Shown here: in pieces, positions 9,056-17,223 of the stretch
Layout: each line of letters opens with the position of its first letter
How positions within the stretch are numbered: position 1 is the first letter of the stretch
Position numbers and translations under genes: made by a program
Source of the DNA: Actinomycetes bacterium
GTDB lineage: Bacteria; Actinomycetota; Acidimicrobiia; IMCC26256; PALSA-610
DNA: 33,255 nucleotides
NCBI GenBank assembly: GCA_025463875.1
Contig: JAODBI010000031.1
Location: 1-33,255 of the forward strand
Reading direction: 5' to 3'
Notes under the pieces: generated by a model
The model's database searches: none
What the model was told of the DNA's origin: nothing
Seen by the model: the letters and a program-made list of their open reading frames with translations, nothing else

Positions 9056-10165
9056 GTGACGATGCCGCCTGAAGAAGAAGCCGCGATGCACATCGACACG
9101 CCGTGGCGACGCGACCTCGAAGAGGTCGGGCCCGCGATGGAGAAGTGGGCGCGCGCGGTGCTCGGCCCCGACGCGCAGGTGTCGGAGGCGGGGTCGCCGG
9201 GCAACGGCATGTCGAGTGAGACCGTCTTGTTCGAGATGACGCTCGGGGGCGAGACGGAACGCTACGCGGCGCGACTCGCGCCCATGCCCGAGGTGTACCC
9301 GGTGTTTCCCGAGTACGACATCGAGCTGCAGGCGAAGTGCATGCGCCTCGTGCAGGCCCGCACCGACGTGCCCGTGCCCGATGTGCGCTGGGTCGAGCTC
9401 GATCCGCAGTGGCTCGGCACGCCGTTCCTCGTCATGCGCCGCGTCGACGGCGAGGCGCCCCCCGACATCCCGCCGTACGTGTTCGGCGGATGGGTCGCCG
9501 ACGCGCCGCCCGAGACGCGCGCCGCGATGCAGCGCGACACGCTGCAGGTGTTGAAGAAACTGCACGAGCTGTCGCCGGCGAACGCCGACCTTGCGTTCCT
9601 CGCCCGGCCGAAGCACGGAGCGACGGCGCTGCGCCAGCAGATCGGCTACCAGCGCTGGTACTACGACTGGGCGCGCGACGGCATGTCGTATCCGCTGATC
9701 GACCGCACGTTCGCATGGCTCGAGGCGAACTGGCCCGAAGAAGGCGAAACGGTCCTCAACTGGGGCGACGCCCGCGTCGGCAACGTGCTCTACCGCGACT
9801 TCGCGCCGATCGCCGTGCTCGACTGGGAGATGGCGAAGGTCGGCCCGCGTGAGGTCGATCTCGCGTGGATGATCTTCCTGCACACCTTCTTCCACGACAT
9901 GGCCGTCACGTTCGGCCTGCCGGGCATGACCGACTTCATGCAATGGGACTCGGTGATCGCCGAGTACGAAGAGCTGACCGGCCACCAGGTCGAGAACCTC
10001 GAGTGGTTCACCATCTACGCCGCGCTGCGTTTCGCGATCGTCTCGATCCGCACCAGCAAGCGGGGGATCGCGTACGGCACGATGGAAGAGCCGGCCGACC
10101 CCGACGACCTCGTCATGTTCCGAGGGCTGCTCGAGAGGATGCTCGACGGCACGTACTGGGCGTAG
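9056..10165 (+). CDS. Phosphotransferase family protein (APH-like, of the type often near acyl-CoA genes)
   Basis: VLNWGDARVGNVLYRDFAPIAVLDWEMAKVGPREVDLAWMIFLH carries the APH catalytic loop and metal-binding motif. The start could also be an ATG at 9062 or 9086. Confidence 0.88.
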   Translation: MTMPPEEEAAMHIDTPWRRDLEEVGPAMEKWARAVLGPDAQVSEAGSPGNGMSSETVLFEMTLGGETERYAARLAPMPEVYPVFPEYDIELQAKCMRLVQARTDVPVPDVRWVELDPQWLGTPFLVMRRVDGEAPPDIPPYVFGGWVADAPPETRAAMQRDTLQVLKKLHELSPANADLAFLARPKHGATALRQQIGYQRWYYDWARDGMSYPLIDRTFAWLEANWPEEGETVLNWGDARVGNVLYRDFAPIAVLDWEMAKVGPREVDLAWMIFLHTFFHDMAVTFGLPGMTDFMQWDSVIAEYEELTGHQVENLEWFTIYAALRFAIVSIRTSKRGIAYGTMEEPADPDDLVMFRGLLERMLDGTYWA

Positions 10166-10180
10166 TGGCCCGATCTGGCA

Positions 10181-11176
10181 TCAGACGAGGCCGCGTCGCA
10201 CGATCGGGTACAGGTACCTGATCCCGAAGAGCAGCGCGAGCGCGAACAACACGATGATCAGTGCCGCGCCGGATCGGGCGAGCAGCCATTCGACGACGTT
10301 CGTGAACCCGTGGCGCGCGTCCCACCACGCTTTCGCGAGACCGCTTCGGCCGTGGACGGCGGGTGCTCCACTCGCCGCCCGCTCCGAGAGGGTGACCGCG
10401 AGCGACGAGAAGGTCGACTGCCGGTCGAGCAGGTTGATGCGGCCCTGGAGCTGGTTGACCTCCGCCTGCGCGGTCGTCACCCGATCGCGCACCGAGAGGA
10501 TGTCGCCGATCGACTGCGCGCGCGACAACACGACGAGAAGGGCATCGCGTTCACTCGTCGCCGCCGCGAGCTGGGCCTGCACGTCGGCGACCTGGCTCGT
10601 GACGTCGGTGCCGTTCTCGCTCTCGCCGAGCACCTTCACGTCCGGTAACGCGTCGAGCTGCGTGATCGCGTTCTCGAATCTCGCGACGGGAACGCGAATC
10701 GTGATCTGCGCGGTCGGATCGGAGCCGTAGTTCGTCTTGCTGTCGGCGACGTAACCGCCGAGGCCGACGGCCACCCCGGTCACGCGATTGACCGCGAGGC
10801 GCAGCGTGGCGTGCGGGACCTGGAGATCGAGCGTGCCCGTCTTCACGATCTTGGCCCCGTCGACCGGAACCGAGGGATCGGTCACGGCCCGTCCGCCGCC
10901 GGTCGTTCGGGGCGGCCCCGCGTCGGCGCGCGCCGACGACGACGACTTCGAGCTCGACGTGGTGCTCAGCGTTGATAACGCGAGCACGATGCCCGCAAGC
11001 ACCGCCGCGCCGGCCAGCACCGACGCGACGACGCGCGCTCGGTCGGAGCGGCCGGGCGCGGTCGTGTTGACGATGTTGTCGACCGCGTATTCCGCGCCCC
11101 GCGCCGGGACGGGTATGTCGTCGGCGATCCGGCCGAACAGGTCTACGAGGACGGGTTCCTCGATCAGGTCGCTCAT
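10181..11176 (-). CDS. DUF4349-type membrane protein, candidate sigma-factor partner
   Basis: N-terminal cytoplasmic segment, TM helix VVASVLAGAAVLAGIVLALSTL, TGTLDLQVPHATLRLAVNRVTGVAVGLGGYVADSKTNYG, coiled coil, C-terminal TM helix. Overlaps the upstream sigma gene by ATGA (11173-11176). Confidence 0.83.
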   Translation of the reverse strand: MSDLIEEPVLVDLFGRIADDIPVPARGAEYAVDNIVNTTAPGRSDRARVVASVLAGAAVLAGIVLALSTLSTTSSSKSSSSARADAGPPRTTGGGRAVTDPSVPVDGAKIVKTGTLDLQVPHATLRLAVNRVTGVAVGLGGYVADSKTNYGSDPTAQITIRVPVARFENAITQLDALPDVKVLGESENGTDVTSQVADVQAQLAAATSERDALLVVLSRAQSIGDILSVRDRVTTAQAEVNQLQGRINLLDRQSTFSSLAVTLSERAASGAPAVHGRSGLAKAWWDARHGFTNVVEWLLARSGAALIIVLFALALLFGIRYLYPIVRRGLV

Positions 11177-11733
11177 GGTGCGTTCACCTCGGCGTCGGGC
11201 CGGTAGGCGGCGAGCCGCGCGTCCGCGGCCAGACGCCGGCGCGCCTCGTGCAGGCGCGACTTGACCGTGCCCGGCCGGCGCCGGATCGCGATCGCGATCT
11301 CGCGTTCGCTGAGGTCGGCGTAGTACCGCAGGATCACGACGACCCGCAGCCCGTCCGGTAGATCGTGGAGCGTCGCGGCGAGCGCATCGGCCGTCAGTGC
11401 CCGCTCGGCGACCCGGTCCGGTTGCTCGCTCGCTTCGGTGAGGTGCTGGTTTTGCACGTCGGCATCGACGCTGATCCGGACACGCTCACGTTCCCGGCGG
11501 GGTATTTCCTTGCGCAATTTCGAATAGCACGCGTTGACGAGCACTCGGTACAGCCAGGCGTCGCGTCGCGAGTCGTCCGGCAACGCGTCCCGGAACCGCC
11601 ATGCGCGCAGGAACGCGTCCTGCACGGCCTCCTCGGCATCGGCGGGGTTGCCGCAGATCAGCACCGCGGTGCGATAGGTACGGGCGTAGCGGGCCCGCAC
11701 CCACTCCTCCTGCACGGCGCCCTGATCGGTCAC
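11173..11733 (-). CDS. ECF-type RNA polymerase sigma factor (sigma-70 family)
   Basis: RTAVLICGNPADAEEAVQDAFLRAWRF (region 2) and LRVVVILRYYADLSEREIAIAIRRRPGTVKSRLHEARRRL (region 4). GTG start at 11733 is preferred over the longer ORF to 11910, which would run into the TetR gene. Confidence 0.9.
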   Translation of the reverse strand: MTDQGAVQEEWVRARYARTYRTAVLICGNPADAEEAVQDAFLRAWRFRDALPDDSRRDAWLYRVLVNACYSKLRKEIPRRERERVRISVDADVQNQHLTEASEQPDRVAERALTADALAATLHDLPDGLRVVVILRYYADLSEREIAIAIRRRPGTVKSRLHEARRRLAADARLAAYRPDAEVNAP

Positions 11734-11768
11734 GCCCGGTATGACGCACGCGGCCGCCGATTGGTTCG
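11734..11768 (-). promoter_or_regulatory. Candidate ECF-type promoter CGAACC-N16-CGTC upstream of the sigma gene
   Basis: On the minus strand: cgAACC (11768-11763), 16-nt spacer, CGTC (11746-11743), then 9 nt to the GTG start at 11733. Confidence 0.5.
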
Positions 11769-11776
11769 CGGTTTTC

Positions 11777-12421
11777 TCAGAGCAGGGCGGCGACGAGCTG
11801 GTTGGCGATCCAGCGGCCGTAGCGCGCCGGGGTCCAACCACGCTGGCGCACCAGGAGATCCCAGAGCTCGACGGAGTTGTGAGCCCACAGCACGTCGCGC
11901 GCCTCGGCAACCGACACGCCCCGCCGCAGAAAACGTTCCGACTTCAGGTGCTGCGCGAAATGGGTCATGCCCGTGAGGCGCTCGGCCTGGAGCCGCTGCC
12001 AGACCTCGGCCGCGCCCCCGTCGACCGCGGCCGCGTCACGCACGACGAGCAGGATCGGCTGCGCCCTCGGTGCGATCTCGGCGAGGTGCGCGCCGTAGTC
12101 GAGCAGCTTCTTGCGGGCATCGGGTTCGGCCATGTTCCGTTGCACGAACTCGCGCTCCATCATCGGCGCGGGTTCGTCGTCGCCGACGAGCGCGACGTCG
12201 ACGAGCGCCTTCACGAGTCCGGGTTTGTTCTCGAAGGCCTTGTAGAGGGTCTGAACCGAGACGCCGGCCTCCTCGGCGATCATCGGCATCGTCGTGTCGG
12301 CGTAGCCGTGCGCGAGGAAGAGTCGCCGAGCCGCGTCGAGCATTGCCCGGCGACTCTCCCGGGCTTGCTCGCGGCGCCGACTCGCGTCGTACGCGCGTTT
12401 GGGCTTGACTTGGGCAGTCAT
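11777..12421 (-). CDS. TetR/AcrR family transcriptional regulator
   Basis: SRRAMLDAARRLFLAHGYADTTMPMIAEEAGVSVQTLYKAFENKPGLVKALVDVAL is a TetR N-terminal HTH. Confidence 0.94.
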   Translation of the reverse strand: MTAQVKPKRAYDASRRREQARESRRAMLDAARRLFLAHGYADTTMPMIAEEAGVSVQTLYKAFENKPGLVKALVDVALVGDDEPAPMMEREFVQRNMAEPDARKKLLDYGAHLAEIAPRAQPILLVVRDAAAVDGGAAEVWQRLQAERLTGMTHFAQHLKSERFLRRGVSVAEARDVLWAHNSVELWDLLVRQRGWTPARYGRWIANQLVAALL

Positions 12422-12422
12422 T

Positions 12423-12461
12423 CGATAGATACTCCTCTATCAGATAGAGGGCATTCTATCG
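12423..12461. promoter_or_regulatory. Candidate TetR operator: two concentric palindromes CGATAGA-N4-CCTCTATC-A-GATAGAGG-N4-TCTATCG
   Basis: Inner arms 12434-12441/12443-12450 and outer arms 12423-12429/12455-12461 are both perfect and share the centre A12442; lies between divergent TetR and 12485. Confidence 0.85.
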
Positions 12462-12484
12462 GATGATGAACAGAGGAGCATGCC

Positions 12485-12775
12485 ATGCCGTACGCCTTCC
12501 TGCAGGATGTCCCCGCCGACGAGAACATCTACGCCCAGATCAAAGAGCTCCTTCCGGCGAACCCGCCGGGACTGGTTGCGCACATCGCGTTGAAGCGTGA
12601 CGGCGGCCTGCGCTACGTCGACGTCTGGAAGACCGAGGAGCACTGGGAGCGTTTCCGCGTCGACCACGTGGAACCTGCGGTCGAGAAGGTGTTGGCGGGC
12701 TACGGAATCCCGCACTCGCACGAGGACGTGCACATCGAACGGATCGACGTCGTCGACGTGTGGTTAGGGGAGTGA
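12485..12775 (+). CDS. Small conserved hypothetical protein (possibly dimeric alpha/beta barrel)
   Basis: 96-codon ORF with GAGGAG upstream; divergent from the TetR gene and sharing its operator region. Confidence 0.78.
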   Translation: MPYAFLQDVPADENIYAQIKELLPANPPGLVAHIALKRDGGLRYVDVWKTEEHWERFRVDHVEPAVEKVLAGYGIPHSHEDVHIERIDVVDVWLGE

Positions 12776-13411
12776 GCGCGCCAGACGGACGTGGGCGACG
12801 GCCGGGGAGCTGACGAGCTCGACGCATTCGTAGCCGGGGGCGCCGTCGAGGTCGTCGAAGAGCCGCTCGCCGGTGCCGAGCAGAGTCGGGACGATCGCAA
12901 CGTGGAGCTCGTCGATCAGTCCGGCCCGCAGATACTGCCGGATCGTCGACACGCCACCTCCGAGCCGCACGTCCTCGCCGTTCGCGGCGTCGAACGCGCG
13001 CTCGAGCACCTGCTCGATCGGGTCGTCGACGAAATGAAACGTCGTGCCCCCGGCCATCGTGAGCGAAGGACGCGCGTGATGCGTCAACACGAACACCGGG
13101 TGGTGATACGGCGGCGTGTCGCCCCACCAACCGTTCCAGTCGCTGTCGCCCCAGTCGCCGCGGATCGGGCCGAACATGTTGCGGCCCATGATCGTTGCGC
13201 CTACACCTTCGAATCCGCGGGCGAAGAACCGGTCGTCGACACCCGTGTCGCCGCCGTCCTCGCCGATCATCCGGCGGCCTCCGCGCGTTGCGAACACCCA
13301 CTCGTGCAGGCGCGTACCACCCACGCCGAGCGGGTCGTCGACGTTCTGGTCGGGCCCGGCTCCGTATCCGTCGAGCGAGATCGAGAAGTTGTCCACGCGT
13401 AACTTCGCCAT
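12764..13411 (-). CDS. Dihydrofolate reductase family protein (RibD C-terminal-like)
   Basis: MAKLRVDNFSISLDGYGAGPDQNVDDPLG...GATIMGRNMFGPIRGDWGDSDWNGWWGDTPPYHHPVFVLTHHARPS...LGGGVSTIRQYLRAGLIDELHVAIVPTLLGTGERLF. Confidence 0.93.
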   Translation of the reverse strand: MAKLRVDNFSISLDGYGAGPDQNVDDPLGVGGTRLHEWVFATRGGRRMIGEDGGDTGVDDRFFARGFEGVGATIMGRNMFGPIRGDWGDSDWNGWWGDTPPYHHPVFVLTHHARPSLTMAGGTTFHFVDDPIEQVLERAFDAANGEDVRLGGGVSTIRQYLRAGLIDELHVAIVPTLLGTGERLFDDLDGAPGYECVELVSSPAVAHVRLARSLP

Positions 13412-13429
13412 GTCGAGCCTTCTGCCGGA

Positions 13430-14479
13430 TCAGACGCCGGGGAAGCACGCCTGCGTACCGAGGCGCGCAAGACCGCGAAGATCACCGGGCGCGTAGTCGC
13501 GGACGTTGAACTCTGCTTCGGAGAACATGATCTGGCCCCGATCGGACGTGTGGTCGAGGCCGACGAGGTGGCCGAGCTCGTGCAGGATGATCGCCCGGAC
13601 CACGCCGCGATCCGGAACGCGAGCGGGTGACAGCTGTTGACGGTCGAGCGTCACCTGCCCGGTCACGTAGACGAGTCGATCCCGGCTCGCGTAGACGGCA
13701 TCGGGCTGGGCGACACCGGCGATGTAACCCGCCAGTGACGGCGACGCGGTTTCGTCGCTCCAACCGAAGAGAACCGGAGCCCAACGGGTCGAGTTGTAGC
13801 GAGCGGGCTGGTACGGCTTGCGATTCTTGCTCGTCTTCTCCTTGGTCGGACCGTCGTTGACGAAGTGGAGCCCCGTCGCCGTCTGCAGGCGCGCGATGGC
13901 GGCCCGGATCAAGGGCGCGCCGTCGGGCGGTGCTCCGGCGGGATTCACGACGTAGTGGATCGGACGGCATGGGTCCCACGCGACGGGGACGGCGGGAGCG
14001 CCGGGCTGATCGTTCTCGACCTCGAACTTTCCGGGTCCGGGCGGCACCGCGGCCGGCGCACCGAGGGGTCGCGCGGCTTCTTCGCTCGACGGCGGCGGCG
14101 TGTCCGTCGCGACCGTTGTCGGCGGTGTCGACAGTTCGGGAAGTGCCGTGTTCCCGTGGTGCGAGCCGCGCAACTTCGGGATGCCCCACACCGCCGCGAC
14201 GAGGACGACGAACACGAGGAAGGGCGCGAGGTTGCGGGCCCGACCTGAGACAGAGCGCGCCGCCCGGCGCGTGGGTTGGATCCCCGCGGTGGTGTGCCGC
14301 CCGAACGGCTTCTCGTTGGTTCCCCACCTCTTCCCGTCGAAGTAGCGCTCACCTTCTCCGGTGGCGCTCCACGGATCGGGATACCAACCGGCGGCGCGTG
14401 GTAGTTCCGGTACGTCGCGCTTCCCCACGCGGCCGAGGATAACGGCCGTGCCTCGGCCGAGGTAGGGCTCAGCCCGCAT
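13430..14479 (-). CDS. Membrane-anchored protein with DUF2510-like N-terminus and metzincin (matrixin-like) metalloprotease domain
   Basis: AAGWYPDPWSATGEGERYFDGKRWG (DUF2510-like), TM LAPFLVFVVLVAAVWGIP, zinc motif HELGHLVGLDH, Met-turn-like QIMFS. The true start may be internal. Confidence 0.82.
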   Translation of the reverse strand: MRAEPYLGRGTAVILGRVGKRDVPELPRAAGWYPDPWSATGEGERYFDGKRWGTNEKPFGRHTTAGIQPTRRAARSVSGRARNLAPFLVFVVLVAAVWGIPKLRGSHHGNTALPELSTPPTTVATDTPPPSSEEAARPLGAPAAVPPGPGKFEVENDQPGAPAVPVAWDPCRPIHYVVNPAGAPPDGAPLIRAAIARLQTATGLHFVNDGPTKEKTSKNRKPYQPARYNSTRWAPVLFGWSDETASPSLAGYIAGVAQPDAVYASRDRLVYVTGQVTLDRQQLSPARVPDRGVVRAIILHELGHLVGLDHTSDRGQIMFSEAEFNVRDYAPGDLRGLARLGTQACFPGV

Positions 14480-15740
14480 CCGGCGGTGGTTTGTTGCGTG
14501 GATGGCGGGGATCGTTCGGCCCCACGAAGGCTCGGCGGCCGGTTCCCTCGATGAGGGACCAGCGGTGATGGGTTTTGAGTTTGTGGTCGTGCGGGCAGAG
14601 CGGATCGAGCTCTGAGAGTGTCGTGTGTTTCGTCTTGGCCCAGGGTTCGCGGTGGTCGATCTGCACGAACGTGCTGGAGCATTCGATGTTCGCGCATTTC
14701 GGTTTCGACCACAGCAGTGCGACGCGTTGTGCCGCGGTCGGCCCGCGGCCGAGGTGCGTCACGTTCGCGACGTCGACGCCCTTGGTGATCACCAATTTCA
14801 GGATCGATTCGCCCAGCAGCTCGCGCGCGATGCGGACCGGGACCGGTCCGATACCGACGATCTCGCAGGTCTCCTCGCCGGCGCGGGCGCCGCGGACCAA
14901 TGCCTCGAAGCTGAGGTGCAACAGCCCGAGGTATCGCGTCTTCGGCCGGGGTCTCGGCGTGGTCACGGAGTCCGCATCAGCGTCGGCCGCGATGTCGGCC
15001 GTCGGAGTGTCGCGGTCGGCGAGGGTCATGAGCGCGTCGAACGCGTACGCTTCGCGCGGTTCGTGTTCTCCCGCCGCACGGGCGCGGTCATACATCGCGT
15101 CGAGGATCGGCTCCAACGCAGACTCGAAGCGGGTGCCGGCTTCCGCGGTACCGCGCGCGACCAGATTCCAAGCGCCCTCGGCATCGGTGAAGGTGCGCGC
15201 GTAGCGACTCTTGCGGATGCGCCGATGAGTGGCATCTGGATCCGGATCGGCACCCGCCTTTGTCCGAAGACACTCGGCCCGCAGCTCGTTCAGGTTCGTC
15301 GCGGCGAGGGCGATCAACGGATCCTGCGCCGACGGATCCGCACCCGCGGCGGGCACGATCGCTTCGACCTGCGCACTCGACAATGCGCCCTCTCGCAGGG
15401 CGTCCGAAACAGCCCCCAAGCGCGGCAGCTGCTTCGAATTCTCCAATGCGCGCCGCGCCACATTCGTCGCTGTTCCACCCAACTTCGCGAGGTGCTCGGC
15501 CGGCGAGCGCGCTCCCGCAGTCCGCCACGAACCCGCGGCCTCGACACGCGCGGCGAGCAACGTCTTCGCATTCGCGCCCAACCGTTCGATCCCGTCGAAC
15601 GCCTTCCACATCTCGGTCACATCGGAGCACGCGACCTCGTCGGGCTCGAGCACCAGAAGCATCGACGCAATCAAACGTTCCGCCAAGCGCACATTCGCCA
15701 ACCCGACGTGCACCCGTTGTTGGTCCTCCATGACCGTCAT
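14469..15740 (-). CDS. DUF222 / HNH endonuclease domain protein (13E12-repeat-like family)
   Basis: N-terminal DUF222-like helical region; C-terminal HNH segment CANIECSSTFVQIDHREPWAKTKHTTLSELDPLCPHDHKLKTHH. Confidence 0.9.
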   Translation of the reverse strand: MTVMEDQQRVHVGLANVRLAERLIASMLLVLEPDEVACSDVTEMWKAFDGIERLGANAKTLLAARVEAAGSWRTAGARSPAEHLAKLGGTATNVARRALENSKQLPRLGAVSDALREGALSSAQVEAIVPAAGADPSAQDPLIALAATNLNELRAECLRTKAGADPDPDATHRRIRKSRYARTFTDAEGAWNLVARGTAEAGTRFESALEPILDAMYDRARAAGEHEPREAYAFDALMTLADRDTPTADIAADADADSVTTPRPRPKTRYLGLLHLSFEALVRGARAGEETCEIVGIGPVPVRIARELLGESILKLVITKGVDVANVTHLGRGPTAAQRVALLWSKPKCANIECSSTFVQIDHREPWAKTKHTTLSELDPLCPHDHKLKTHHRWSLIEGTGRRAFVGPNDPRHPRNKPPPDAG

Positions 15741-15789
15741 TCACGCACTATGACAGCCAGGTGTGACAACTACGACGCCGCGAACGAAC

Positions 15790-17223
15790 TCAGCGCGGGC
15801 GGCCGACCGACGTGCCGCCGGATACGTCGACCTCCATGGCGTTGGCTCCCAACGCGGCGAGCGCGAGGTGCCAGCCCCGCGTTTCGGTCCGGCGGGCGCT
15901 GATGGTCTTCCCGTCGACGTCGAATCGCGGGGGCGCTGCCTCTTGCGCGGCGAACACGATCCATTGATCTCCGATCAATACGTCGCCGAGCCCGGGCCCG
16001 GCCTGCCCCTGTAACGGCGCGCACGCCGGCGGGCGGCTTGCGAGACGGAGGCATACCGCGAGCGGCCGCGTGTCGCCGCGCAATTCGAGGACGAATCCGT
16101 CCACGGTCGCCGATGCCCATAGCCCGAGCGTTGCGATCCGCTGGTCAACTCCGGTTCGCAACCGTTCGACTCCTGCGGAGTCGAACGGTTGTGCACTGCG
16201 CGCGATCCGCCGCAATGTTGGGAGATCCTTGATGCCGAACCCACCTTGTATTTCGATCGACCGTCCATCCGACCAGAACATGCGCACGATCGGCGCCCGT
16301 GTGGTTCCGGAGTCGCCGTTGGAGACCTCGGCGAAGGAGTCGACCTCGACCGCTGCGTCTCCGGCAGGCACGCCCGACACCCGCGCGGCGAGATACTCGG
16401 CGTTGCTACCGGCGGTCGTCGTTCTAACGATGAACTCGGTCAAGCCGAGGTCAAAGGCGTTGAGCGCAGGCGCGTAGCGAAGGTCCGAAGTGCCGCGACT
16501 CTTCCCATCTGCGAGTGACTCACCCAGAAGCCGTAGGCCAGCGGATGCCGACGCGGGATCGAACCCGTCGAGGGGTTGAGTGCTGCGAGGGCGCAAGGCG
16601 TTGATTGTCGCGATGACGCGATCGAGCGCAATGCCGCGAGATGTGGCCGACATCTCGACCTCATCGCTTGCGATCCACGACAGGAACGTGACGCCTCCGG
16701 CCTCGTGATCGACGCGCGCGTCGCGGCCGCGCACGCGCACCGTCGTTCCCTCGATGGCGATTCCCTTCGCCTTCAGTATGCCGAGGGCGAACCCGGTCGC
16801 AACGCGATCGCCGCTTCGAGGGGCGCGGCCGAAGAGTTGCACCTTCATGTCGGAGCTACTCGGAAACACGTGCGCCGGCGCGGAGGTCATCTCGTAGAGG
16901 TGCAGGTTCGGAGGCAGCCACGTCGGCGCGAGAAGTGGCGCAGCAGTCGTCCGCCATTCGGCGCGCGGTACATCGAGTGCTGCGCGCGCGTCGAGCGCGA
17001 TCCGCTCCCGATCGGTGGCAACGACCGCGACCGACCCGACCAGGCACAGAACCACCACGCTCACCGCCGCGAGGACGATTGCGCGCACCTTTGGGCGAGC
17101 GTGCAACTCCGGCTCGTCGGGTTCGACGACGGTCACGGGCGGTGCTTGTGGCATGCGGTCGGTCGTCTCGGCGACCGCCAGCAACGTGGTCCGAATCCGG
17201 GTTTCGACGTCGTGCACGTTCAT
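15790..17223 (-). CDS. Membrane protein of unknown function encoded with an ECF sigma factor (candidate sigma regulator)
   Basis: Short N-terminal segment, one TM helix (VRAIVLAAVSVVVLCLVGSVAVVA), large presumed extracytoplasmic region; overlaps the sigma gene by ATGA (17220-17223). Confidence 0.72.
   Translation of the reverse strand: MNVHDVETRIRTTLLAVAETTDRMPQAPPVTVVEPDEPELHARPKVRAIVLAAVSVVVLCLVGSVAVVATDRERIALDARAALDVPRAEWRTTAAPLLAPTWLPPNLHLYEMTSAPAHVFPSSSDMKVQLFGRAPRSGDRVATGFALGILKAKGIAIEGTTVRVRGRDARVDHEAGGVTFLSWIASDEVEMSATSRGIALDRVIATINALRPRSTQPLDGFDPASASAGLRLLGESLADGKSRGTSDLRYAPALNAFDLGLTEFIVRTTTAGSNAEYLAARVSGVPAGDAAVEVDSFAEVSNGDSGTTRAPIVRMFWSDGRSIEIQGGFGIKDLPTLRRIARSAQPFDSAGVERLRTGVDQRIATLGLWASATVDGFVLELRGDTRPLAVCLRLASRPPACAPLQGQAGPGLGDVLIGDQWIVFAAQEAAPPRFDVDGKTISARRTETRGWHLALAALGANAMEVDVSGGTSVGRPR
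16159..16191. repeat. Perfect inverted repeat (15-bp arms, 3-nt loop) inside a coding sequence
   Basis: CAACCGTTCGACTCC-TGC-GGAGTCGAACGGTTG at 16159-16173 / 16177-16191. Confidence 0.97.

Noticed and set aside
10150-10200. Terminator between the convergent phosphotransferase and DUF4349 genes
   Set aside because: Only a weak TCTG/CAGA stem is visible and the gap is about 15 nt; not supportable.
11734-11910. Longer start for the first ECF sigma factor (ORF to 11910)
   Set aside because: The extension overlaps the TetR coding region and does not resemble sigma region 2; GTG 11733 fits better.
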